This document shows, piece by piece, positions 33,815-44,100 of a DNA stretch of 62,415 nt. The position numbers and the translations under genes are program-made. The notes under the pieces were generated by a model, which worked only from the letters and a program-made list of their open reading frames with translations, was not told the origin of the DNA and searched no databases. Where the stretch lies: positions 1 to 62,415 of the forward strand of contig NZ_JACTAG010000005.1 of assembly GCF_014763045.1 (NCBI RefSeq). Reading direction: 5' to 3'. How positions within the stretch are numbered: position 1 is the stretch's first letter; each line of letters starts with the position of its first letter. This stretch comes from Sulfitobacter aestuariivivens (GTDB taxonomy: Bacteria; Pseudomonadota; Alphaproteobacteria; Rhodobacterales; Rhodobacteraceae).

Positions 33815-36800
33815 TCAACGCCGCTTGTTGGTCGGCGTGAGGAAATGCACTGGGTGCCAGTCGTAAAGGCTGACTTTGCTGGCATAGATTTTGGCGTGCT
33901 GATGTGTCAGCCCCAGTTGTTCAAATGCGGCAAGCGACGCCGTCTGGTCCCCTTCCCCTGCGAGGATCAATGTCCCGTCTGACCCGATCAAACGCACAGC
34001 TTCCTTGATCAACAAGGCGTCATCACGAGGGTCAGCGCCCAACGCGTCGTTCAGCAAGACAACATCAAGCCGTCCATCAGCAAGGTCGGTCCGTCCCTTA
34101 CTGCGCAAATCCGCCAAGAGCGTCTCAGCTGGGTGAATGCGGCCCTGAAATTGATGCGCCCAGAAGTCTTCCAGCGCGGCGGGCACATTGACCCCCAGGC
34201 CCAGCAACCGACGGTACAACAGCATCGATTCCGAAAGCGCCCTGTGAAGGCTACGACCCCGGCGTGTGGCACCGCAATGCGGACAACATGCCTGTGCGTC
34301 CGGATCTTCAAATTGAGTTGAGGATTCCGAACAAGCGGTACAGTGATGCACCTGTCCCGCTGCAATAGCGTCAAGCCGTGCGAGGTCTTCCAGTCGGGGA
34401 GGATGCAGGGCGCCCATGGTTTCGTCGATCCGGTGGAACAGCCCCGGACGTGTTTTGTTGTAAAGCGCGATGACCCCCGGCACTTCGCCCAACGTCCAGC
34501 CTTCGCTTTCAACGTAATAAGAGAATTCCACATCCGTCGCATTGTGCGGTACCGCGTCCGAGAAACCCCCGATCTGATCGATCATGGCGCGGCGCATCAC
34601 AAAGAACCCGCCCTGCACATGCGCAAACAGGCGGTCCGGGTTGGAGTGAGCAAAGTCTCTGTTACGGAACTTGTCAAAAAGCGGCTGCGCAACCGGATAA
34701 TCGCGTCCGTAAAGATAACTGGGTGAATAGCACAACGTGCCCGCCAGCCCGACCTCGGGGTTCGCGTTCATGTAGCTGACAAAGGGCTTTTCCCACCCAT
34801 GGCGGACTGTCATGCCCTCTTTGCCGCAGACATAGATCGCATAGGGAGCCGCGCCATTTTCAAGGCAAATGTTCGTGCCCGGCCCGACCATCGCATTGTC
34901 GCGGTTCAAAACCAGCGTGATATTGTCATGCGTGGCCTGCAGGCGCAGCAGAAAGACCAGCGTTTCAGGGTCGCTCCCATTGTCACAGATCACAAGGTGG
35001 AACGGCAGAGAGGTGTATTTGTAAAGCCGCCGGGTGACTTCGGTGATCTCTGGCAGATTGTTCCAACTCACAATCAACAGATCTACACGTTCGCGCGTCC
35101 AGACCCGCAAGAGGTTGTCCACAAGCGTTGGCCCGTGATGATTGCGCCGCAAACGTGCCTCAGCGCTTTGCATCAGCGCGACAATCCTGTCATCGGGCCA
35201 ATCGTAAAACGCCCGGATGCGCGCCGCGATGGCATGCGGCGTGGCATCGCTGACCAGCCCGGTAATGCCGTCCGTTACAAGATCCGGAATACCCGCAATG
35301 TCGGTTGTCAGCACAGGAAGCCCGGCCGCTATTGCCTCCATCAGAGTGGTCGGGATGCCGTCCATATCGCCGTCTGATGCCCGCACACTGGGGCAGGCAA
35401 AAAGATCACTGTCACGAAACACCGCCATCAGAGCCTCGCGGCCCTTGACTGGCCCATGCAGATGCACGTTATCCAGCGCAAGATCAGCAATCAGCGTGCG
35501 ATATTCTTCCTCACATTCGCCATAGCCGTAGATATTGATGTCGATATCAAGACCATCCAGCAGCTTTCCAGCGCGGATCAACTGATCAAGGCCCTTTTTC
35601 TCTGCAAAACGGGAAACAGCACAAACACTGCGCCGTTTGCGCGCAGCTCGGTCCGGCACCTTGCCATCGACAAAGAGATCAGGATCGACACAGTTCGAAT
35701 TGATCAGGATCTTGTCTTCAGGCACGCCGTGTTCAACCAGAAAATCGAAATGAAACTGCGACAGGGTGACGACCTTTTCGCACAGTTCCGACCGTGAGAA
35801 TTCATCGATCCGATTCATGGATGCGTTTTTGTAGCGAAAGATGTCCTGTGCGTGGGCGATACAAGTGAAGGGGATCTCGGCCTCTTCACAGGCCGGCCAG
35901 ACCATATCGGTGACCGTTGGGTACACAAAATGTGCATGCACCATCGTGCAGCCTGTCTCTTGCAACCGCTGGGCCAAGTGAGAAGGGTCGCGCACGCGCT
36001 CCCACTCGATGTCGAAATCCGGGGCAAAGTCGGGATAGGGGGACTGACGGCAGAACACCCGCACATCAATGCCGGCATTGCGCAGGATTCGCAGTTCGTT
36101 CAACACGAAGGTTTCCGAGGGTACAGGGAAGTGCCAGCAGAAATAGGCCAACTTGAGGTTTTCGCGCGCCATGGGGGCCATGTCAGAGCGGGCGGCCAAA
36201 GTTAGCTTTTGCGGCTGCGCATCCGGGACAGTCAACGTTTCATAGGCCGTCCGCATCTGACGCGCATAAGTCTTGGGGCCAAAGCGGCGCGCCATATCGG
36301 CCTTGGCGGTCTCGCCGATACGACGCAACAGTGCCCGGTTATCCGCGAGGCGCCGGACATGGGCTGCCACCGCAGCCGTATCGCCAAGCGGTACGATGAA
36401 GCCTGTTTTGCCCTCATCCACAAATTCGGGCGGTGCGCCATAGTCATAGACGATTGTGGGACGGCCCGCGGCCATGCCCTCTAGCACCGTGCGGCCAAAG
36501 CTTTCCTGAAAGTTCGACAGGCTGAGAATGACATCGGTTTCCGCGACCGCGAGGGCAGGGGTGTCACGATAGCCCGACATGATCAGCGTGCGCGGCAGGG
36601 TGCCAGATTCGACTCGCGCCATCAGGGCATCTGTGTGTTCGGTGGTCGGACCGATCAGCAGGAAATGCACATTGTGGTGGGTTTCGGAGACCTCCAAGGC
36701 AATGCGGGCAAAATCCTCGATGCCCTTCTTTGGCAGGTTGGAACTGATCAGCCCGACGCGAAGGACACCGCTCGGGGCCGGGGCTTCCAGTTGTCGCAGT

Positions 36801-37705
36801 TCGTCAAAGTCAGCGGTATTGTAAACCAGCGACGGCGTCCGCCCAGGACCGGTAAAGTCCTGTAATGTCGCCTGCGAATTGGCAATCACGTGGTCCGCGT
36901 TGTCCCAGATCCAATCGACGATGTCCTCTGCACTTTCGCCAATCATGTTAAGCAGCGCGTCGTCGTGCCGGATCAGTTCGCGAACGTGGATGACACTTTT
37001 CGCGCCCATCCGGCGCGCAGCAAGGACCGGTTCGCGCAGCACGATGGTGTTGGAATGCACAATGCCGACCGCTTCGCGCTGAATGATCTGGGCGAAATCC
37101 GCAACTGTCTGATCGCTGATCGGATCCCCCTGGCGCCACCACCCATAGCGGAACACGTAGGTCGCAACGGATTTGCGGCGCAGCGTCTCGAAATACGCGG
37201 GGTTGCCGTGCCCCGGCACCGTTACGATCACATTGTAATCCAGTGCGGTCAGCCCCTCGAGCATGTCGATAAAACTGCGCTCGCCGCCAAAAAGCGCGTG
37301 ACCGGCAACGTGACCGCACAGCATGACAGTTGGCCTGCCGGGCTGGTGTGGCGTATCGCCCGCAACCCGTTTGAGGCCGGCGCGCGCCATTTCTTCATCT
37401 ACTGAAGACGTGGGCGCGCTTAGCCCGACCACCTTTCGGCCCTCGGCCTTGCCGTACTTGAGGTAGTGCAGCACCGGGTTGCAGCTGTCGCGGTGCAAAT
37501 CGGTGTGGATACGCAGGTACCCTTCGGCATCGAACTGCGGCCCGGGGCTGCGCAACAGCCTGCCGCCCAACCAAAGAAAATGGTCCAGCGGGTCCATGCC
37601 AAGCATGCCCACGTCCGGGTATTGCTGAACATACCACTTTGCATCAAAAAGACCGGAGGCCTCGACAAGCGCTTTGTCAGACAACGGGTTGCTCATGTCA
37701 TTCAT
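33815..37705 (-). CDS. Multi-domain glycosyltransferase (GT4-GT4-GT2-Zn ribbon-MTase-like)
   Basis: This giant protein is about 1296 residues. In order: the WY-repeat module (LFDAKWYVQQYPDV, HFLWLGGRLLRSPGPQFD); a first GT4 domain (ending LSNFQESFGRTVLEGMAAGR); a second GT4 (LKLAYFCWHFPVPSETFVLN to IPTTLMEAIAAGLPVLTTDI); a GT2 domain (VDLLIVSWNNLPEITEVTRR, LVICDNGSDPETL); a four-Cys ribbon (HHCTACSES then CCPHCGATRRG); and a C-terminal part like a methyltransferase without a clear SAM loop. It resembles the protein at 41138-44572 from the second GT4 onward. It could add several sugars in sequence. Start at 37705 or 37696; the upstream extension lacks support. Confidence 0.85.
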   Translation of the reverse strand: MNDMSNPLSDKALVEASGLFDAKWYVQQYPDVGMLGMDPLDHFLWLGGRLLRSPGPQFDAEGYLRIHTDLHRDSCNPVLHYLKYGKAEGRKVVGLSAPTSSVDEEMARAGLKRVAGDTPHQPGRPTVMLCGHVAGHALFGGERSFIDMLEGLTALDYNVIVTVPGHGNPAYFETLRRKSVATYVFRYGWWRQGDPISDQTVADFAQIIQREAVGIVHSNTIVLREPVLAARRMGAKSVIHVRELIRHDDALLNMIGESAEDIVDWIWDNADHVIANSQATLQDFTGPGRTPSLVYNTADFDELRQLEAPAPSGVLRVGLISSNLPKKGIEDFARIALEVSETHHNVHFLLIGPTTEHTDALMARVESGTLPRTLIMSGYRDTPALAVAETDVILSLSNFQESFGRTVLEGMAAGRPTIVYDYGAPPEFVDEGKTGFIVPLGDTAAVAAHVRRLADNRALLRRIGETAKADMARRFGPKTYARQMRTAYETLTVPDAQPQKLTLAARSDMAPMARENLKLAYFCWHFPVPSETFVLNELRILRNAGIDVRVFCRQSPYPDFAPDFDIEWERVRDPSHLAQRLQETGCTMVHAHFVYPTVTDMVWPACEEAEIPFTCIAHAQDIFRYKNASMNRIDEFSRSELCEKVVTLSQFHFDFLVEHGVPEDKILINSNCVDPDLFVDGKVPDRAARKRRSVCAVSRFAEKKGLDQLIRAGKLLDGLDIDINIYGYGECEEEYRTLIADLALDNVHLHGPVKGREALMAVFRDSDLFACPSVRASDGDMDGIPTTLMEAIAAGLPVLTTDIAGIPDLVTDGITGLVSDATPHAIAARIRAFYDWPDDRIVALMQSAEARLRRNHHGPTLVDNLLRVWTRERVDLLIVSWNNLPEITEVTRRLYKYTSLPFHLVICDNGSDPETLVFLLRLQATHDNITLVLNRDNAMVGPGTNICLENGAAPYAIYVCGKEGMTVRHGWEKPFVSYMNANPEVGLAGTLCYSPSYLYGRDYPVAQPLFDKFRNRDFAHSNPDRLFAHVQGGFFVMRRAMIDQIGGFSDAVPHNATDVEFSYYVESEGWTLGEVPGVIALYNKTRPGLFHRIDETMGALHPPRLEDLARLDAIAAGQVHHCTACSESSTQFEDPDAQACCPHCGATRRGRSLHRALSESMLLYRRLLGLGVNVPAALEDFWAHQFQGRIHPAETLLADLRSKGRTDLADGRLDVVLLNDALGADPRDDALLIKEAVRLIGSDGTLILAGEGDQTASLAAFEQLGLTHQHAKIYASKVSLYDWHPVHFLTPTNKRR

Positions 37706-37981
37706 GTCACGCAGCCTCAATGGCAGATCCAGCGTCATTTTGGGGTAACTCAGCGCCGGTGGTCGCCCATGATTTAGGCGATTGCCACGCCGCCGTCCAT
37801 GCAGCCCTTCGAAAAGATGGTGTTCTGTACCGAACACCGCCGATTCAACCATTTGGTGTGATCAAAAAGCAAGCAAAACTGCACAACCATAGGGGTATCG
37901 GCAAAAATAAGCCTTCTTGAACAGCACTGCATGCTCACGTAACTGTGCCTGAAAGCGAAACCCCGATCCGGAACAGGCGAG
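37706..37981. promoter_or_regulatory. Divergent promoter region of the glycan locus
   Basis: These 276 bp separate the giant glycosyltransferase gene (minus) from the SGNH-methyltransferase fusion (plus). They must hold both promoters. No repeat or hexamer pair stands out to my reading. Confidence 0.35.
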
Positions 37982-39730
37982 ATGAACCAGCAAAGCGGTC
38001 AAGATGCTGCGGTCCATGAGGGCAAAGACGGCTATCTGTTCCTCCAAGGCGGTGCGCACGGCGTGTTCTCCTATTTCACCGGACAGACCAATCCACCGGA
38101 AGACGCCCCGCGACATCTGGCTGATAACCTCAAGGCCCGGAAAGCCCATTGCGATGACACTGGCCGGCTGTTCCGCATGGTGGTGTTTCCCGAAAAATGC
38201 GTCGCCTTGCGTGACAAAATCACTGCCGAGGGGCAATTCACCTCTCTTTACGAACGGTACTACCAGGACGCTCTCGCGGGAACGGCGGGGGCGGATATCC
38301 TGCATTATCCGATTGCCACCCTTGACCAGCGCACCGACGTCTTCAGCAAAACCGATACCCACTATGGTATCCGGGGGGATCTGGCCGTCACGCAGGCGAT
38401 CACCAAAGACATCTTTCCCGACCTGCAGGATGAGTTCGCCGCACGCACCTATTCGCAGATTGAAATGCAGGAAGATTTCTCTGGCGATCTGGGGCGCAAG
38501 TTCACGCCGCCCGTAACCGAGCCGCGCGAGCGGCTCAGAGGCGCTGTCATGCGCAAGAGGATCGGCTCCAACGGGATGAAGGGAGGCAACAACGGGATTC
38601 TGATCCTGCTGGAATCGCCAGACGCCCTGACGGACAAGACGCTGCTGATCTTTGGTGATTCGTTTTTCCGCCAGCTTTTGCACCATCTGTGCTTTTTCTA
38701 CCGTCGGGTTATCTTCTGCCGAACCCGCTTTTTTCACTATGAAATGGTCGACGCCTTTCAACCTGACCATATCTTTTGCGGCGTCGCAGAGCGGTATCTT
38801 TCGGATGTGCTTCCCGACGACGAGCGCCCGCATTTTCTTGCCTATCCGCTGGTTCTGGGGCGCGCTATCGAACCGGATCCGCTATTTCCCGCGCTCTGGC
38901 AGAAATTCGTCGCACCGGGCAGCCTGACGCACGCGCCGCAATCCGATGCCGTGCCTCAGGTCATTCCTGCGCCAGAGCTGCCTGAACCTACAAACAAGGG
39001 ACCAAATCACATGAACCTCAATGCGCTCGACGTGATCAAGACCATTGACGACAAGGATGGCATGTCGAAGGGCATGATCGATTATTATTTCGTGACCGGC
39101 CGAAGCGCGATGGTCGCGATGAAAAAGACGCTACAGGTTGCCGGAAGAACCCCCGAATCCATCACCCGCGTGTTGGACTATGCCTGCGGTTATGGGCGCG
39201 TCCTGCGTTGGCTTTTGGCGGCATTTCCGCAATCCAAGGTCATTGGTGTCGATGTCGATGCCAGAGCTGTCGCTTCGGCACAGCGCATCCTGAGCGCCGA
39301 TACGCGGGTTCTGGACACCGCGTTGACCGAACCGCTTGATGCGCCGTTTGATCTGATATGGGTCGGATCGTTGTTCACCCATTTGAACGAAGCCGAAGCG
39401 CTGCGTGTACTGCGCTATCTGCGTGACCATCTGCTGCCTGGCGGGATGGCTGTGATCACAACGCACGGCGACCTTGTCGAAGGTCGTCTGCGCACCCGTG
39501 AACGCAATTACAGCCTGTCCGAAAAGAACATCGCCAGACTGATCGATAGCTATGACGAAACCGACTATGGCTTTGCCCCTTATGACGGTCACGAAAGCTA
39601 CGGCATCTCATTGGCCAATGAGGCCAAGATGACCGAACTGATCGAAAAAGTAGGCATGAAGGTCATTCACTTCGAAGCCGCAGGTTGGGTCCTGCATCAG
39701 GACGTGTTCGGGATCCAGCGGCCAGAGTAG
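37982..39730 (+). CDS. SGNH/AlgX-like domain fused to a methyltransferase
   Basis: This 582-residue protein combines two enzymes. Residues 1-310 resemble AlgX/AlgJ-type SGNH proteins: GKDGYLFLQGGAHGVFSYF, the Asp-His element SKTDTHYGIRGDLAVTQAI, and the Ser loop TLLIFGDSFFRQLLHH. That family acetylates polysaccharides. Residues 345-582 are a class I methyltransferase with SAM motif RVLDYACGYGRVLRWLLAAF, motif II VIGVDVDARAV and FDLIWVGSLFTHL. No signal peptide is seen, whereas AlgX is periplasmic, so this would act inside the cell. An internal ATG near 39011 could also give a separate methyltransferase. Confidence 0.78.
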   Translation: MNQQSGQDAAVHEGKDGYLFLQGGAHGVFSYFTGQTNPPEDAPRHLADNLKARKAHCDDTGRLFRMVVFPEKCVALRDKITAEGQFTSLYERYYQDALAGTAGADILHYPIATLDQRTDVFSKTDTHYGIRGDLAVTQAITKDIFPDLQDEFAARTYSQIEMQEDFSGDLGRKFTPPVTEPRERLRGAVMRKRIGSNGMKGGNNGILILLESPDALTDKTLLIFGDSFFRQLLHHLCFFYRRVIFCRTRFFHYEMVDAFQPDHIFCGVAERYLSDVLPDDERPHFLAYPLVLGRAIEPDPLFPALWQKFVAPGSLTHAPQSDAVPQVIPAPELPEPTNKGPNHMNLNALDVIKTIDDKDGMSKGMIDYYFVTGRSAMVAMKKTLQVAGRTPESITRVLDYACGYGRVLRWLLAAFPQSKVIGVDVDARAVASAQRILSADTRVLDTALTEPLDAPFDLIWVGSLFTHLNEAEALRVLRYLRDHLLPGGMAVITTHGDLVEGRLRTRERNYSLSEKNIARLIDSYDETDYGFAPYDGHESYGISLANEAKMTELIEKVGMKVIHFEAAGWVLHQDVFGIQRPE

Positions 39731-39748
39731 GGCCGCCCGGCAAGCACC

Positions 39749-40683
39749 TTAGCCGCGGGGCGACGCTGCGTCTTTCACCCAGTCCCAGGTCGCGCGGATG
39801 CCGGCGGGCAAGGGTTTCCGCGGTTCCCAGTCAAACGCCTCTCGCGCGCGGGTGGTGTCCAGCACCACGCGCGGCACGTCACAGGCGCGCCCGGGTGTGT
39901 AGGTCGGCATGTAGGGCACCCCGTCCTGATCGACCACGCGGCGGATCGTGCCCACAATATCGTTTATCGAGACGCCAACGCCCGATCCGGCGTTGTAGAC
40001 CCCTGCCCTGGGCCGGGTCAGGGTCCTGACGCAGAGGTCCGCCAGATCTTCGACATAGATGAAATCGCGCACCACGTTGCCATCCCCCCAGATTTCAACG
40101 TCCTCGCCCTCGACGGTGCGCCACAGGTGGGTGACGATAATCCCTTGAATCCCGTCGTGACCCTGTCGCGGACCGTAGTCATTCGAAGGCCGCAGAACCG
40201 TGGCTCAAACCCATGCAGATGATGCTCCATGTGCAGATAGTTCTCGATGGCCGCCTTGACGATGCCATAGGAACTGATCGGGGCGACCGGGTGGTTTTCG
40301 GTCACCGGATCGGTCTGCGGGATACCGTAAACCGTTCCAACAGAACTAAGATAGACGAACCGGCGCACCTCAGCAGCGCGCATCATTTCAAGCAGACGCA
40401 CCGTGGCGATCAGGTTGCCCTTTATGTCGGCAACGGGATCGACATTCGAGGTGGACGGCACGGTCGCGCTTGCCAGATGGATCACCGCATCCATGCCGCT
40501 GATCGCCTCGAAAAGCTGCGCGGTATCGGCCATTTCGAAGGTCCTGTAGTCAACCTATGGCAGGGGCGCGCGAAAGGCTTCGGCGCGGCGATCGTACACT
40601 CTCAGGCTGGCACCGGCGCGCAGCAGGCTATCCGCCACATGGAATCCGATGAAGCCGCAACCGCCGATCAGCAGCACTTTCAT
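39749..40683 (-). pseudogene. NAD-dependent sugar epimerase/dehydratase, disrupted
   Basis: The frame opens at 40683 with MKVLLIGGCGFIGFHVADSL, the Rossmann GxxGxxG of SDR sugar epimerases. An in-frame TAG (40555-40557) stops it after about 42 codons. The same frame resumes (MADTAQLFEAISGMDAVIHL, SSVGTVYG, catalytic Tyr-Lys in SSYGIVKAAIENYL). A single missing base near 40203 then shifts to the frame of TVLRPSNDYGPRQGHDGIQG and DFIYVEDLADLCVRTL. Repairing both lesions gives a normal protein of about 310 residues. Two independent lesions argue for a real pseudogene rather than a sequencing error. It once probably made an NDP-sugar for this locus. Confidence 0.8.
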
Positions 40684-40827
40684 GATGTGTCCTCAAGCAG
40701 GTGAACTGGCTTTGCTCTACAATGCCAGCGGCAGAACCGCAAAAGGCAAATGGCGGGGCGCGCTCTCTGGACCGCGCGACAAAGGCTTGTTATCCCTCGT
40801 CCGCCCGCAAAGATGTGATCGTACCCG

Positions 40828-41106
40828 ATGACCCAGTCCAACAGCCAGATGACGAGTGGCAGCGCCGCTGATTCCGCGCAACTGGAGCAGCGGTTCCGTG
40901 AAATCGCGCGGCTGACCCACGCCCTCGTGCTCAAGGAAGACGAGATCGAGGCCCTTCGCCGACACGTTGCAACATTGAAATGCAACCTGGCAGACGCCGA
41001 AGCGGCCAGCGCGCTGTCCAGGGCAGAGCTTTCGGAGATGAGACACAGCACCTCGTGGCGTATCAGCGCCCCGGTGCGGGCAGTGGGCCGGATCTTTGGC
41101 CGCTGA
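40828..41106 (+). CDS. Small coiled-coil protein with SWR-x-P-R tail
   Basis: This 92-residue protein is mostly helical (QLEQRFREIARLTHALVLKE, ALRRHVATLKCNLADAEAAS) and ends TSWRISAPVRAVGRIFGR. The tail matches SWRLTRPLR of two minus-strand proteins in this locus. It lies immediately before, and in a different frame from, the multi-domain glycosyltransferase that follows; the two may be translated together. No enzymatic motif; probably a scaffold or a detached tail domain. Confidence 0.6.
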   Translation: MTQSNSQMTSGSAADSAQLEQRFREIARLTHALVLKEDEIEALRRHVATLKCNLADAEAASALSRAELSEMRHSTSWRISAPVRAVGRIFGR

Positions 41107-41137
41107 TGGGCGACCCCTGACTGCGCCAGGTCAGCCG

Positions 41138-44100
41138 ATGGCCCCGGTGGGACGGCCTGATCTTGGTGATTTGTCTCTGATCGAGGCCTCTTCCTATTTC
41201 GACGCGGAATGGTACGCGGCGCAACACGGTGATCCCGCACGCAGCGGTTTGAGCGCTGCGGAACATTATCTCTGGTTTGGTGCCGCAATGGGACGCGACC
41301 CGTCTCCATGGTTTTCAGGCACACATTACCTTGGTGAGAACCCCGAAGTGTGGCAAGCAGGGATGAACCCGCTGATCCATTTTCTGCGCCACGGTCTCTT
41401 CGAAGGACGCAATCCGCGCGCTGACGGGCCGCGCCTGCCTGCGCCCTTGGGCTTGCCCGACCATCCCGTGCTCGGCCCTGCGCCCTGGGCCGATGTCGAA
41501 CGCAAGTCGCGCCTGCGTGCCGCGCTGGTACGAGACGGGCTGCCGGATGCCCCTTGGCGGCCCACTCTTGAGCTTGCTGACACGCTGCTTGAAGGTGCAG
41601 CAGACCTGCCGGTGACGGTGATCCTGCCAGCATATAGGGCCGCATGTGTGGACGCGCTGGAAAGCGTCATGTCTCAAAGCTTGCGCGCCGCTGAAGTACT
41701 GTTGGTTTATTCAGATAACGTCATCGAACACCTCACAGAGATCCGACGCACCCATGGTGATGCAATCATCGCTGGTCAATTGCGCCTGATCCCGTCCTTG
41801 GGGGACGGGACGGCAGCCGCGTGCAATACCGGCCTGCTGACTGCACGGGGCGATCTTGTGGCCTATCTGGACAGCAACAGCATCTGGCAGCCACATCACC
41901 TCAAGCTGCTGGCCGCCTGGTTTGCAGAGTGTGACGATCTGATGATCGGCCATACCGCCTGGCAGGAGAAGTCCAAGGACAGGATCAGTACACTGGGGAC
42001 AAACCCCATGCGCCGCGCGGCGCTGCTGAGCAGCCCTGCGGCACTTGACCTTTCCGCAGTCATGCACCGACGCGCCGTCACAGATCAGCTTGGCGGTCCG
42101 GACGAAACTCTGGGGCAGGGTGCCTTGTGGGACATGCTGCTGCGATTCACCGCCCTTTACACACCCGGTCATCTCCCTGTCCGCAGCGTCGCCACGACGC
42201 TTGACCCTACCACAGCGATGTCCGGCACGATGCGGGCGAAAATCGCCGCACGCCATCGGCGCGCCCGATTTCGCCATGGCATCGAGGCCCCGCGCATTGC
42301 CTACGTCCTTTGGGACTGGCCCGCCCTGAGCCAGAGTTTCGTAATGGCCGAACTGATATGGCTGACGCAGCGCGGCTTTGACGTCGAGGTGTTCTACAAG
42401 ATCGCCCCCGACCGCGCCGCCGAAGTGCCTGTAAACATCGCACAGCATCAGGTCGACACACCCGAGGAACTCGCCCGGCTCTTGCGCGCGCGCGACCGCA
42501 CGCTTGTACATTGCCATTTCGCCTATCCCGCGCTGACGCGGCTTTGCTGGCCCGCCTGCCAGATGGCGCAACTGCCCTTCACTTTTTTCGCCCACGCCGT
42601 CGATATCTTTTTACACGACAACATCGCCCGGAACCGCATCGATGAGATCATGTCGGACCCGTTATGCCTCAAGGGGTTCGTGCACGGCGATCACCACCGA
42701 CGCCACTTGCAGCAACAAGGCATCCCGGTCGAGAAACTGGCCTACGCCTTTCAGGCCGTCGACCTCTCCCCCTTCTTTTCCATCCCGGACCGACATTCCC
42801 CCGGCACGCCCCGCCGCGGAGTATTTATCGGCCGTTTCGTCGACAAAAAGGGCATCGCCGTTCTGATTGAGGCCGCAGCCCTGCTGCGCGACACAGACGT
42901 GCATTTCGACCTCTACGGCTACGGCCCTCTGTGGCACCCGCTGATGGACCGCGCCGTCGAACTGGGCGCGACCAATATCACCTTCCATGGGTCCCTCGAT
43001 GGCCGCGATGCGGTGCGCGATGCGCTTTCGGAGGCAGATTTTGTCATCTCGCCCTCGATCGTGGCCGACCATGGCGACACCGAGGGCTTTCCCACGATCA
43101 TACTGGAAGCCATGGCCGCCCGCCGCGCGGTGATCACTACTGCCGTTTCGGCGATCCCAGACTTTTTGAACGACGGGCAACAGGCTTTTATCGCCCGGCC
43201 CGGAGACGCGTCCGATCTGGCTGCAAAGGTGCGCGCGCTGGTGTCCCTGGGCAAGGATGCGCACGACACAATGCGGCGAAACGCCTGTGCATTTCTGGAC
43301 CGCAACATCGGCGTCGACCGGACAATGCAGGCCTATTGCGACCAATGGTTCGAGGCCCAGGTCGAAATTATCTTGGTGACCTACAGCCAGCCCGAAAACG
43401 ACACGCAGGAAGAAACCCTCGAGATCATCCGGCGCATTCGCGCGCATACCACCACGCCTTATCGGCTGACGGTGATAGACAATGGCTCTGACAAGCCGTT
43501 TCGCGACAGGTTGCGGGCGTTGGCGCGCAATGTGCCGCAGATGCAATTGCATCTGCTGGCAAAGAACCGTTTTGTCGGGCCCGCTACAAACCTGGCACTG
43601 GGCGGATCGGACGCTGAATACGCCATATATATATGCGCGCGCGAGGGGTTCGTCGCCCATCACGGATGGGAACGCCCCTTGATCAATCACATGCGCCGTC
43701 ACCCCAGGGCAGCCCTTGGCGGTCATTTGAGCCATCTGCCGCCGCATACGCTGGGCAAGGAACTAGCGCAGTTGCCCCGTTTCGCGGATTTCCGTAATTC
43801 TGACTTTGCGGCCAAAAATCCTAAAAGACCCTTCCGACACGTCCAGGGCGGCCTGTTCATCCTGCGCCGGGACGCGGCAGGGCCGGGCAAGGCATTCTCG
43901 ACCGACCTGCCCCAGGATTACACCGATGTCGAATTCAGCTATTATCTGGAAAGCACGGGGGCCACGCTGACCGCCATCCCCGAGATTGCCGCCCTGACGG
44001 TCAAGACCAACCCGGGCCTGGGTGCCGTGCTGGATGACACCACCGTAGCGGCACATCCGCTCTCACTCGAAAGCGTGCACGCGCTCGACCGCATGCAACT

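Noticed and set aside
38990..39730. Separate methyltransferase gene from an internal ATG near 39011
   Set aside because: The frame is open throughout from the SGNH part, so a fusion is the simpler reading; an internal start remains possible.
42662..43747. 361-codon minus-strand frame opposite the megaenzyme
   Set aside because: It mirrors conserved glycosyltransferase codons and has no recognisable motif or start signal.
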